Source: Crocosphaera chwakensis CCY0110
GTDB taxonomy: Bacteria; Cyanobacteriota; Cyanobacteriia; Cyanobacteriales; Microcystaceae
Assembly: GCF_000169335.1 (NCBI RefSeq)
Contig: NZ_AAXW01000023.1
Span: 1-64,000 of the forward strand
Direction: 5' to 3'
DNA length: 64,000 nt
Part shown: piece after piece, positions 26,012 through 34,092 of the stretch
Numbering within the stretch: the stretch's first letter is position 1
Layout: each line of letters begins with the position of its first letter
Translations under genes and position numbers: made by a program
The notes under the pieces: model-generated
The model's input: the letters and a program-made list of their open reading frames with translations, nothing else
Databases searched by the model: none
What the model was told of the DNA's origin: nothing

Positions 26012-27616
26012 ATGGACAGTATTAAAACATTCGATGATCTTCAAGTTGAAAACTTTAATAAACTTCAAGATAAACTACGGGAATATTGGCAAGGAAAAGA
26101 CCTATTTGAGCAGGATGGTTATGATATTTTAGTCGTTCCTTCTTTTAGTATTGATCAGCGAGTTGGACAAAAAGTTACGGGATTTCTTCATTACGAAGAA
26201 CGTCTTTTGTTTTCTTTGATTCGGTTACGAAATCCAAAAACAAGATTAATTTATGTAACGGGACAACCTTTATCGCCGATTATTATTGAATATTACTTAC
26301 AATTATTACCAGGAATTCCTTTTTCCCATGCCCGCGATCGCCTACTTTTACTAACTACTTATGATAACTCATTTAAACCCTTAACTCAGAAGATTTTAGA
26401 ACGTCCTCGTTTAGTAGAGAGAATTCGCCGTGCTTTACGTCCAAACAAATCTTATATGGTTTGTTTTAATGCTACTCATTTAGAGCAAGAACTTTCTTTA
26501 AAATTGACTGTTCCCTTATTTGCAGCCTCACCACAACTGATTTACTGGGGTTCAAAAAGTGGCGGAAGAGAAATTTTTGATGAGTGTTTAATCCCTCATC
26601 CTGACGGAAGTGATTTAGTTAATAATGTTGATGATTTAGTCTTAGAACTTTATGAACTTTGGCGTAGAAATCCTCATTTAAAACGTATTGTGGTTAAGCT
26701 CAATGAAGGATTTTCAGGAGAAGGAAATGCCGTTTTCGATTTAGGTAATCTCAAAAATAATGTTTCCCATCTCTCAGATGAAACTAAAACTAAAACAGCT
26801 ATTTTAAATAGTTTGAAAGACTTAAGTTTTCAATCAAAAGAAGAAACTTGGAACAACTTTTCTAGTCGAATTCCTGAATTAGGTGCAATTGTCGAAGCCT
26901 TTATAGAAGGAAAAGAAAAACGTTCTCCTAGTGTTCAAGGTTATATTACCCCCAACGGAGAAGTTACTATTGTTTCAACTCATGATCAAATTTTAGGCGG
27001 GCCTGATGGACAAATTTATTTAGGATGTCGTTTTCCTGCGGATAAAGCTTATCGTCATATCTTACAAGATTTAGGTTTAAAAATTGGTCAAGCCTTGGCA
27101 AAAAAAGGGGCAATGGAACGATATAGCGTAGACTTCTTAGCCGTTCGTAATACTTCTGAACAAGTGGAAAAGTGGGATATTCAAGCCATTGAAATTAACT
27201 TAAGAAAAGGTGGAACAACCCATCCATTTATGACCTTAAAATTACTAACGAATGGTAGTTACGAGCAAAGTACAGGTTTATTTTATACCCAACATAATCA
27301 TCCTAAATATTATATTGCTTCGGACAACTTACAAAAACCGCAATATTGTGGTTTACTCCCCGATGATTTAATGGATATTGTTGCTAAACATCGCTTACAT
27401 TTTGATACGAGTAATAAAACAGGAACCGTATTCCATTTGATGGGAGCTTTATCAGAATTTGGAAAATTAGGATTAACCTGTATTGGTAATTCTCTAGAGG
27501 AAGCGGAGAAAATTTATCAAGAAGTTGAAAGGGTTTTAGATTTAGAGTCTGAAATGATTATTGATGATAATAATGAAACAATTACTCCCAATTTACCTAT
27601 TGTTTGGACATTATAA
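26012..27616 (+). CDS. ATP-grasp protein, 'peptide ligase PGM1-related'
   Basis: A 534-residue protein. The first 180 residues form a Rossmann-like region (YDILVVPSFSID, TRLIYVTGQPLSPIIIEYYL). The second half is an ATP-grasp ligase: RIVVKLNEGFSGEGNAV (ATP-binding Lys and Gly loop), IVEAFIEGKEKRSPSVQ, and the metal-binding EINLRKGGTTHPFMTLKLL. Annotation pipelines call relatives PGM1-related after a pseudopeptide (pheganomycin) ligase, but cyanobacterial members are conserved orphans with no known product. It is divergent from the NUDIX operon, with no biosynthetic partners nearby. Ligase chemistry is likely; the amine and acid substrates are unknown. Confidence 0.7.
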   Translation: MDSIKTFDDLQVENFNKLQDKLREYWQGKDLFEQDGYDILVVPSFSIDQRVGQKVTGFLHYEERLLFSLIRLRNPKTRLIYVTGQPLSPIIIEYYLQLLPGIPFSHARDRLLLLTTYDNSFKPLTQKILERPRLVERIRRALRPNKSYMVCFNATHLEQELSLKLTVPLFAASPQLIYWGSKSGGREIFDECLIPHPDGSDLVNNVDDLVLELYELWRRNPHLKRIVVKLNEGFSGEGNAVFDLGNLKNNVSHLSDETKTKTAILNSLKDLSFQSKEETWNNFSSRIPELGAIVEAFIEGKEKRSPSVQGYITPNGEVTIVSTHDQILGGPDGQIYLGCRFPADKAYRHILQDLGLKIGQALAKKGAMERYSVDFLAVRNTSEQVEKWDIQAIEINLRKGGTTHPFMTLKLLTNGSYEQSTGLFYTQHNHPKYYIASDNLQKPQYCGLLPDDLMDIVAKHRLHFDTSNKTGTVFHLMGALSEFGKLGLTCIGNSLEEAEKIYQEVERVLDLESEMIIDDNNETITPNLPIVWTL

Positions 27617-27726
27617 GTTAAAATATGTTACGAGGAAAACGCACTACTTTAATTAACCTAAAGCCATGATATTTGACGTGGATACTAATAGTGAATATAC
27701 GGGTAATTATACGCATTTAGAATCAA

Positions 27727-28392
27727 CTACCAAGGTAAAACTTCACCGTTAGAATGCCAAAAAGTACCAGTATTTTTTAGATTTAATTGGTCAATACGAG
27801 CGATTAGTCCTTTCACCGATTGTTCTGGTGTAATCCCATTAGGATTAAAATTAGTCATTCTCGTTTTAACTAAACCAGGATGTAGAATAGCGACAGCGAT
27901 ATTTTTTGGTTTCAAGTCAACAGATAAAGATTTACCTGCCATAGATAGAGCCACTTTTGACATTCGATAACCATAGGAACCCCCAGACGTATTATCTTCA
28001 ATAGAACCCATGCGACTGGTCATAAAAATAATTTTTGCACCTGCTTTTAAATTAGGAAGCAAAGCATGAGTGAATCTTAAAGTAGCAAGAGCATTAACCT
28101 CAAATTGCTGACGAATACTATCTACATCTAAATCATTCAGGCTGACTCTATCTAAAATACCAGCATTATTAATCAACACATCCAGTTTTTGCCCGTTCAG
28201 TTTTTTCATCAATCTCTCTACATCTGTATTTGAAGTAAGATCAATATTAGTTTCTATCGATATCTCTAACGCTTTTAGTTCTGGGGAGACTTCTCGACAC
28301 ACCCCAATGATATCATCTCCTCGTTTTTTCAGTTGACGGCAATATTCTAAACCAATTCCTCGATTAGCTCCTGTGATTAAATAAGTTCCCAT
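27727..28392 (-). CDS. Short-chain dehydrogenase/reductase
   Basis: A 221-residue classical SDR. It has the cofactor motif TGANRGIG (residues 7-14), NNAG at 75-78, and the catalytic Tyr142-x3-Lys146 in YRMSK; the catalytic Ser is in MTSRMGS. Relatives include bacterial proteins of the CsgA/sniffer type, whose substrates are poorly known. NADP(H) preference cannot be read safely. The 110 bases between the ATP-grasp gene and its stop hold nothing recognisable. It is not obviously linked to its neighbours. Confidence 0.88.
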   Translation of the reverse strand: MGTYLITGANRGIGLEYCRQLKKRGDDIIGVCREVSPELKALEISIETNIDLTSNTDVERLMKKLNGQKLDVLINNAGILDRVSLNDLDVDSIRQQFEVNALATLRFTHALLPNLKAGAKIIFMTSRMGSIEDNTSGGSYGYRMSKVALSMAGKSLSVDLKPKNIAVAILHPGLVKTRMTNFNPNGITPEQSVKGLIARIDQLNLKNTGTFWHSNGEVLPW

Positions 28393-28580
28393 TTAGTTCT
28401 TAGTGCTAAGTTGGACAAAAAACAAAGGTTAATATCTCCTACACTTCTCAAAACATGGCAGTAGTCTATCATAGTACGAAGGGGTAAAGTATTCAGACTT
28501 CCCAACGAAAACTTCTGTGAAAATTTTAGAAAATTGATATAACTTGATATGAGTATGTTCACTGGTTAAATTTACCTGTC

Positions 28581-29285
28581 TTGCTATCTGAGTCAAGTCC
28601 ATTCATTAACGCCGTCCTCTCCTTTGTATATCCTATCAGCCTGATTGTCCTCTATCTTGGGGTGATTATTGCCTTGGCTGAGGGATTACATCGTTTAGGA
28701 GGTACGGATGCGGAATTTACCCGAAAAATTGTTCATATTGGTTCAGGAAATGTTGTTTTAATTGCCTGGTGGTTACAACTGCCATCTTGGGTATTAATTG
28801 GTGCTTCTGTGATTGCCAGTATTATGGCTCTTATTTCCTATTTTTTACCCGTTCTACCCAGTATTAATAGTGTAGGACGCAAAAGCTTAGGAACCTTTTT
28901 TTATGCCCTGAGTATCGGGGTTTTAACCCAGTGGTTTTGGACAACAGCGCATCCTCAATACTTAGCCATTGGCATTTTAGTGATGGCTTGGGGAGATGGA
29001 ATGGCCGCTATTATTGGGCAAAAATTTGGACAGCATTCCTATCAAGTATTAGGGGTTAAGAAAAGTTGGGAAGGCTCATTGACTATGATGGGAGTTAGTT
29101 TTTTTGTGACCAGTGTTATTCTTTTATGGGTAGATGAACCTATCTTGAAGGTAGCCTTCGTTTCTTTAATTGTTTCGATGGCTGCTATGGGGTTAGAAGC
29201 CTTTTCTAAGCTAGGAATTGACAATTTAACAGTTCCTCTGGGGAGTGCGGTTCTCGCCTTTTACTTGATTCACGGATTATTTTAG
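28581..29285 (+). CDS. Phytol kinase-like (VTE5/dolichol kinase family) membrane protein
   Basis: A 234-residue protein with about six to seven membrane helices of the diacylglycerol/polyprenol kinase family. Diagnostic segments are GGTDAEFTRKIVHIGSGN, AWGDGMAAIIGQKFG, GVKKSWEGSLTMMGVSFF and GIDNLTVPLGSAVLAFYL. Plant VTE5 and its cyanobacterial homologue use CTP to phosphorylate phytol released from chlorophyll. The frame opens with TTG at 28581; a stop lies in frame at 28545 and no ATG or GTG is available between them. The VTE6-like gene for the next step lies about 4 kb away on the other strand. Confidence 0.82.
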   Translation: MLSESSPFINAVLSFVYPISLIVLYLGVIIALAEGLHRLGGTDAEFTRKIVHIGSGNVVLIAWWLQLPSWVLIGASVIASIMALISYFLPVLPSINSVGRKSLGTFFYALSIGVLTQWFWTTAHPQYLAIGILVMAWGDGMAAIIGQKFGQHSYQVLGVKKSWEGSLTMMGVSFFVTSVILLWVDEPILKVAFVSLIVSMAAMGLEAFSKLGIDNLTVPLGSAVLAFYLIHGLF

Positions 29286-29300
29286 TTATCAAGAACAACT

Positions 29301-30173
29301 ATGAGCTTTTCAATTTCTGCTAGACAAAACCAGTATATTACTTATATTCTTTCTGACGAAAGTGCTTTATCTCGTCTCGAAGTTGTTCCAGAAAGAGGCG
29401 GAATGATTACCCGTTGGTCTATTGAAGGTCAAGAGGTATTTTACTTGGACGAAGAAAGATTTTCTCATCCTGAACTAACCGTTAGAGGAGGGGTCCCTAT
29501 TCTGTTTCCCATTTGTGGAGATTTACCGGATAATGTGTATGTTTATGATAATAAAGCCTATCATTTGAAACAACATGGATTAGCAAGAAATTTCCCTTGG
29601 GAAGTAACTGAACAATCTACAGATTCCTGTTGTAAGCTGACCTTAAGCTTAAAGAGTAACGAAGAAACCCTCAAAATGTATCCCTTTGAATTTGAGTTAA
29701 GGTTAATGTACGAACTAAAGGGAAAAACGCTAAAAATTTATCAAGAATATATTAATAAATCTGATAAAGTAATGCCCTTTTCTTTTGGCTTACATCCCTA
29801 CTTTTTGGTTAAAGATAAAGAGCAAATGGTTCTAGATATTCCAGCTTCTAGTTATCAAGTGAAAGATACCAAAGAAATTATTCCTTACGATGGGAATTTT
29901 GATTTTAACGAAGAAGAAATCGATGTCGCCCTTAAATCTTTAAAACGTCCTTCTGCAAGCATTCAAGACCGCGCCAGAGGGCTAAAAGTTACCCTAAAAT
30001 GGTCTGATGAGTATTCTACGATGGTTTTCTGGACGCTTAAGGGCAAAGAATACGTCTGTTTTGAACCCTGGAGTGCGCCACGTAATGCTATCAGTACGGG
30101 CGAAAACATCACCGAACTCGAACCCGGAGCCACCTGTGAGGCTGTAGTAGAGATAGATGTGACCTCGGTTTAA
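29301..30173 (+). CDS. Aldose 1-epimerase / hexose mutarotase family protein
   Basis: A 290-residue galactose-mutarotase-like beta-sandwich protein. Recognisable features are RGGMITRW near the start, RGGVPILFPICGDLPDN, KQHGLARNFPWEV with the conserved His, SFGLHPYF with a second His, and FEPWSAPRNAIST near the C-terminus. This arrangement resembles the glucose-6-phosphate 1-epimerase (YeaD-like) branch as much as GalM. It interconverts the anomers of an aldose or aldose phosphate, so it is a helper to sugar metabolism. It starts 15 bases after the phytol kinase gene and is likely co-transcribed. Confidence 0.85.
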   Translation: MSFSISARQNQYITYILSDESALSRLEVVPERGGMITRWSIEGQEVFYLDEERFSHPELTVRGGVPILFPICGDLPDNVYVYDNKAYHLKQHGLARNFPWEVTEQSTDSCCKLTLSLKSNEETLKMYPFEFELRLMYELKGKTLKIYQEYINKSDKVMPFSFGLHPYFLVKDKEQMVLDIPASSYQVKDTKEIIPYDGNFDFNEEEIDVALKSLKRPSASIQDRARGLKVTLKWSDEYSTMVFWTLKGKEYVCFEPWSAPRNAISTGENITELEPGATCEAVVEIDVTSV

Positions 30174-30182
30174 AATTAATCG

Positions 30183-30211
30183 TTGCTTTTGCTAAAAAGC
30201 TATGCTATAGT
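30183..30211 (+). promoter_or_regulatory. Candidate promoter of tRNA-Lys
   Basis: TTGCTT (30183-30188) and TATAGT (30206-30211) are spaced by 17 bases, which would start transcription about 20 bases before the mature tRNA. Confidence 0.5.
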
Positions 30212-30237
30212 AGTAAATCGTGTGCGGAACACACAAC

Positions 30238-30309
30238 GGGTCGCTAGCTCAGCGGTAGAGCACTCGGCTTTTAACCGATTGGTCTTGGGTTCGAATCCCA
30301 GGCGACCCA
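30238..30309 (+). tRNA. tRNA-Lys (UUU)
   Basis: A 72-base cloverleaf. The acceptor arms are GGGTCGC and GCGACCC, the D stem is GCTC/GAGC with a 7-base loop, and the anticodon loop is CTTTTAA with anticodon TTT. The T arm is TTGGG-TTCGAAT-CCCAG, followed by discriminator A; CCA is not encoded. The outermost anticodon-stem pair is a C-T mismatch; the other four pairs are good. A T-run right after the gene may end the transcript. Confidence 0.95.
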
Positions 30310-30507
30310 TTTTTTTAGATAGTGTCAAAAAAGTTAAGGTCGTCGAACACAGCTTGATGCCTTGGGTAGAAGCTTCGACTTACTTATGGATAGTTGGTCT
30401 GATGTCTATGGCTCTAACAAGAAAGAGTCTCCAATAGCTTTTTTGTCCCCACGCCAGGCCTTTTGATAAAATTATAATATTTCAAAAACTAAAAAAATAT
30501 ACCTTTC

Positions 30508-31281
30508 ATGGATGTTATCCCTGCGATCGATCTGTTAGAAGGACGCTGTGTCCGTCTCTACCAAGGTGACTATGAACAATCCCAAATTTATAACGAAAAT
30601 CCTGTAGAAGTTGCCCGTCAATGGGCAGATGAGGGGGCAACTCGTTTGCATTTAGTGGACTTAGATGGGGCAAAACAGGGTCGTCCCATGAATCTTGATA
30701 CCATAGAAGCCATTGTTAGAGCTATTTCAATTCCCGTACAAGTCGGAGGGGGATTACGCGATCGCCAAAGTGTCTCCCAACTGATTGAATTAGGGGTTGA
30801 TCGCACCATTGTCGGTACTGTAGCGGTGGAAAATCCTTCTTTGGTGCAAGAACTCTGTCAAGCCTTTCCGAGTAAAATTGCAGTGGGAATTGATGCCCGA
30901 AACGGCAAAGTAGCTACCAGAGGATGGTTAGAAACCTCTGAAGTCTTAGCAACAGACTTAGCCCAACAAATGGCTGAGTTGGGCGTGAGCGCAATCATTT
31001 ACACCGATATACACCGCGACGGAACCTTACAAGGCCCTAACCGTGAAGCTTTGCGAGAATTGGCTAATCACATCAATATCCCTGTCATTGCTTCGGGGGG
31101 TGTTAGTTCGTTGAGTGATGTTTTAGGATTATTGGCCTTAGAACCCATCGGAGTTACCGGTGTTATTATTGGTAAGGCTCTATATACAGGAGATGTTAGC
31201 TTAACTGAAGCAGTTCGTGCTGTCGGCCCCGGTCGTTGGCAAGATATTCCTCCCGATCTCGGTTCTTCGGCCTTGAGTTAA
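30508..31281 (+). CDS. hisA: 1-(5-phosphoribosyl)-5-[(5-phosphoribosylamino)methylideneamino]imidazole-4-carboxamide isomerase
   Basis: Fourth step of histidine biosynthesis: an Amadori-type isomerisation of ProFAR to PRFAR. The 257-residue (beta/alpha)8 barrel has catalytic Asp8 in IPAIDLLEGRCVRL and a second Asp near residue 129 (VGIDARNGKVATRGW). The phosphate-binding loops are VGGGLRD and ASGGVSS. The gene stands apart from other his genes, as usual in cyanobacteria. Its last 4 bases overlap the stop end of the convergent anti-sigma gene. Confidence 0.97.
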   Translation: MDVIPAIDLLEGRCVRLYQGDYEQSQIYNENPVEVARQWADEGATRLHLVDLDGAKQGRPMNLDTIEAIVRAISIPVQVGGGLRDRQSVSQLIELGVDRTIVGTVAVENPSLVQELCQAFPSKIAVGIDARNGKVATRGWLETSEVLATDLAQQMAELGVSAIIYTDIHRDGTLQGPNREALRELANHINIPVIASGGVSSLSDVLGLLALEPIGVTGVIIGKALYTGDVSLTEAVRAVGPGRWQDIPPDLGSSALS

Positions 31282-31748
31282 CGAAGGTTAGGAGGAATTT
31301 CTACGACAGGACGATTGAGGGCAATAGTTAAGGCTTCACTTTCTCCGTTCGTGCGAGCATAACGGGGAAATAGCCCATCTTGTAAAGAGACATGAGCGAT
31401 TGAACCAACAATGACAGCAGCGATACCTATACCACTGGCGATCAGACCTCGTTTCCTGCGATCTTGACGATCAATGGTATCAAAAACCCCCTGAGATAAA
31501 TCATCTACAGAGACAGAACTTTCTGGAATTGGGATGGTGGTAGTTTCTCGTTGAACCCGTAACAGTTGCTTATATAACTGATGGAATTCAGGATCATTGT
31601 CAAGCCATTGCTGAACTTGCTTACGTTCTTGGGCTGTTAGTTCTCCATCCATATAGGCACTTAACAACTCAAAACGCTCAAACTGATTATCCATATTACT
31701 TGAATCAGTGGGCCAAAGCCCTTGGTTGTGTTCAAAATCAGACATCAT
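31278..31748 (-). CDS. Anti-sigma factor (RseA-like), partner of the SigG-type sigma factor
   Basis: A 156-residue protein with an N-terminal anti-sigma domain (ERFELLSAYMDGELTAQERK, LDNDPEFHQLYKQLLRVQRE) and no Cys/His zinc motif. One membrane helix follows at about 105-122 (GLIASGIGIAAVIVGSIA), with a short tail beyond it. This layout fits a membrane-held anti-sigma that sequesters an ECF factor until stress releases it. It lies 110 bases downstream of the sigma gene on the same strand, the arrangement of Synechocystis slr1545-slr1546. The tail is probably periplasmic or lumenal by inference. Confidence 0.8.
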   Translation of the reverse strand: MMSDFEHNQGLWPTDSSNMDNQFERFELLSAYMDGELTAQERKQVQQWLDNDPEFHQLYKQLLRVQRETTTIPIPESSVSVDDLSQGVFDTIDRQDRRKRGLIASGIGIAAVIVGSIAHVSLQDGLFPRYARTNGESEALTIALNRPVVEIPPNLR

Positions 31749-31858
31749 GATTAACCTCTCCTAGATCCTCTAAGATCCTTAGTTGCGGAGACGAATGCTC
31801 TGACGAGCATGGTCATGACACCCCTCACAGGTGATTATCAAGATAACAATATTCTCAA

Positions 31859-32512
31859 TTAATCAACATATTTTTCTAAAACCGTTTGTAATTTACCCCT
31901 CGCCCTAGCGATACGGGATTTCACTGTACCCAGAGAAACCCCAGTCATTTCTGCAATTTCTTCATAGGCTAAACCTTCGATTTCTCTTAAAACAATGGTT
32001 GTTCTAAATGCTTCAGGTAAATCAGCGATCGCTACTTTAAGACGATCATAAAATTCACGAGTGGCTAAAGTGTCATCTGGACTAGGATAATCTGAAACAA
32101 TATCCCATTCTATTTCCCCATCATCAACCCGACGAGGGGCATCTAATGAGATAGGATGACTAACTCGCTTACGTTTACGCAATTCATCGTAAAATAAATT
32201 AGTGGCAATACGACTCAACCAACCTCGAAATTTAACCGGTTCATTAAGACGTTTGATGTTACGGTAAACGCGAATCCAAACTTCTTGAGCAAGATCAGCC
32301 CGATCTTGCCAATCAGGAGCCAAATGATATAGTATTCTCTCTACATGAGACTGATAACGGTTTAAAAGTTCTGCAAATGCAGCACGATCTGGTTTAGATC
32401 CCTCCTGACACCTGACAATCAAATCGTAATTTGAGAGCTTTTCTGGAGACACGACTGACTTCTGTCGCCACGGGCGAAATAGTCTCTCAGGTCCTGTAAT
32501 TGCTTGACTCAT
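31859..32512 (-). CDS. sigG: ECF-type RNA polymerase sigma factor, SigG-like
   Basis: A 217-residue group-4 (extracytoplasmic function) sigma factor. Region 2 spans AELLNRYQSHVERILYHLAP to AQEVWIRVYRNIKRL with -10 recognition RGWLSRIATNLFYDELRKRK. Region 4 is LPEAFRTTIVLREIEGLAYE with the helix-turn-helix EMTGVSLGTVKSRIARARGK. A long acidic linker (residues about 115-145) and the paired membrane anti-sigma gene suggest SigG, a stress sigma factor of cyanobacteria. The symbol rests on context and similarity. It may control its own operon, but no promoter could be assigned. Confidence 0.87.
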   Translation of the reverse strand: MSQAITGPERLFRPWRQKSVVSPEKLSNYDLIVRCQEGSKPDRAAFAELLNRYQSHVERILYHLAPDWQDRADLAQEVWIRVYRNIKRLNEPVKFRGWLSRIATNLFYDELRKRKRVSHPISLDAPRRVDDGEIEWDIVSDYPSPDDTLATREFYDRLKVAIADLPEAFRTTIVLREIEGLAYEEIAEMTGVSLGTVKSRIARARGKLQTVLEKYVD

Positions 32513-32980
32513 AAGTTTACCTAACGCATAATTCTCCTCACGTTAGCATTCTAGACGCGGAACTTCAAACAAGGGTTCCCTCTGTTTAAATTTTTTCGAT
32601 GATTCTGGATTTATTTTTATTTGGGCAACCCTCACTACTACTCTTTAAAGTGATAGTAGACTCAATTAGTAACACTCAATGAATCCTTAGTCTTGAATAA
32701 AAATTATCAATGCTAAAAATCACGAAAATTACATTAATTGGCTTCACTATATTACTCAGTCATTAATTCTATCTTTGGCTTCATTGATAATTCCGCGTTG
32801 CATCATAACGGGATGATCCGAAATTTTATCCTAAGGGTCTAACTATATTATCTTCTAAGATCGGAGAATTCCATCAAATTTTAAATAGTTCATAATATTG
32901 TTGGATTTCCTTTCCTTTGACTATTCCTGTAGAGACTTTGGGATAAAATGTCTCTATGTCTGACAGAAGAGGGATATTGA
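32513..32980. other. 468-base intergenic region upstream of sigG
   Basis: AT-rich stretch with no convincing reading frame or RNA gene. Arms TAGAGAC (32930-32936) and GTCTCTA (32950-32956) could form a weak hairpin 25 bases past the stop of the methyltransferase gene; no U-tract follows. Promoters of sigG should lie near 32513-32640 but none stands out. Confidence 0.5.
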
Positions 32981-33604
32981 CTATTTTCTTACTTGAATAA
33001 CTTGTAAACTTCCTCCTGCATAAAGGCGTTTTTTACACTTATTAAATCCAACATCTTTTAATTCATCAATTAAGTTGGTTTCTAATAACTTCCAAGCCGT
33101 TTTTGTCTCAAATAACCACATGAATGTTGCTAACGATGGCCAGAACAAAATATTAGTGGGTTTGTGTAAATCAATCAAAGTAAAAATTCCTTCAGGTTTT
33201 AATACTCGATAAACTTCTCTAAGGATTTCTCTTAACTGTTCTGTTTCCATTTCGTGTAAAGCAACGCTAGTATGAACTAAATCAAATTCTTGATCAGTAA
33301 AGGGCATTTTTTCGGCTAAAGCATTTACATAGGTAGCTTCAGGGACTACTTGTTTTGCTCGCTCAATAGCGATAGAAGAAGCATCGAGTCCTGTAACTTG
33401 CGAAGATTTTTTAACTAAAAATTCAGTGGTTTGACCACTTCCACAACAGAGGTCTAAAATTTTAGTATTGCAATCAATATTAATACCTTCGATGGATAAA
33501 CTACGAAATCTCTTTTCTCCACCTACAGCTAGAGAACTTAAACGAGAAATGGTGTTATAGAGCCAAGGATATTGATAACTTAAGGGTCTTAAAAAAGTTG
33601 CCAT
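32981..33604 (-). CDS. SAM-dependent methyltransferase
   Basis: A 207-residue class I methyltransferase. SAM-binding motif I is ILDLCCGSGQTTEFL, with the acidic residue in VTGLDASSIAIERA and a Methyltransf_11 core LAEKMPFTDQEFDLVHTSVA. The N-terminus (RPLSYQYPWLYNTISRLSSL) resembles small-molecule methyltransferases that act on quinones or lipids, but the substrate is unknown. It stands alone, 160 bases from the divergent small gene at 33765. Confidence 0.85.
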   Translation of the reverse strand: MATFLRPLSYQYPWLYNTISRLSSLAVGGEKRFRSLSIEGINIDCNTKILDLCCGSGQTTEFLVKKSSQVTGLDASSIAIERAKQVVPEATYVNALAEKMPFTDQEFDLVHTSVALHEMETEQLREILREVYRVLKPEGIFTLIDLHKPTNILFWPSLATFMWLFETKTAWKLLETNLIDELKDVGFNKCKKRLYAGGSLQVIQVRK

Positions 33605-33714
33605 AAAAAAAATTAAAATAATAAAATGTTATATAAACATTTTAACATAAGCTTCTTTTGCATAACAGCTAAGTATTCTTATATAAACAATTGATGAATT
33701 ATCTTTACAGAAAC

Positions 33715-33744
33715 TTGGCATTATCGTGATAAAATAATTATAAA
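33715..33744 (+). promoter_or_regulatory. Candidate promoter of the 84-residue protein gene
   Basis: TTGGCA (33715-33720) and TATAAA (33739-33744) with an 18-base spacer lie just upstream of the AAGGGG ribosome-binding site and the ATG at 33765. Confidence 0.4.
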
Positions 33745-33764
33745 TATTTTATTAAGGGGTTTTT

Positions 33765-34019
33765 ATGTTAGATTTTGACGGAATTAACTTCGATTATTTA
33801 CTAGAAGAAGAAGTCATCCAAGCTAAAAATCATCCTAAGCTTTCTTTTCAAGAAGAATTATTTGTGAAACTTCTAGAAGGCATTAAAGAGGATCGTATTG
33901 GTTACGGCGTGATTCAGACCGATGAAAATGAACAAAAAGGAGTCATTTTATTATTAGATCCTGACACCAATCAACAAATTATTGTTGGCTATCTTTCCAA
34001 TGAATTACAAACGGTCTAA
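33765..34019 (+). CDS. Conserved hypothetical 84-residue protein
   Basis: A small acidic soluble protein I do not recognise. It begins LDFDGINFDYLLEEEVIQAK, has an amphipathic middle (LSFQEELFVKLLEGIKEDRI) and ends with a beta-like part (GVILLLDPDTNQQIIVGYLS). No cysteines, signal or membrane segment. A strong ribosome-binding site (AAGGGG, 6 bases before the ATG) and a plausible promoter support expression. It is isolated between two minus-strand genes, so context gives no clue. Confidence 0.7.
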   Translation: MLDFDGINFDYLLEEEVIQAKNHPKLSFQEELFVKLLEGIKEDRIGYGVIQTDENEQKGVILLLDPDTNQQIIVGYLSNELQTV

Positions 34020-34092
34020 CAATACACTAACTTAAAAATTATAAATAGTGATTAATTCATGAGAGTAGTGAACACATTTCTCCGCTTTTTAG

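Noticed and set aside
28377..28562. 61-codon minus-strand frame overlapping the SDR start
   Set aside because: It overlaps the SDR gene end to end with its start region, has no ribosome-binding site, and covers the likely SDR and phytol kinase control region.
30183..30437. 84-codon plus-strand frame
   Set aside because: It runs straight through tRNA-Lys and shows no codon or family support.
32930..32956. TAGAGAC/GTCTCTA hairpin after the methyltransferase gene
   Set aside because: Seven pairs with a 13-base loop and no U-tract; noted in the gap entry but not called a terminator.
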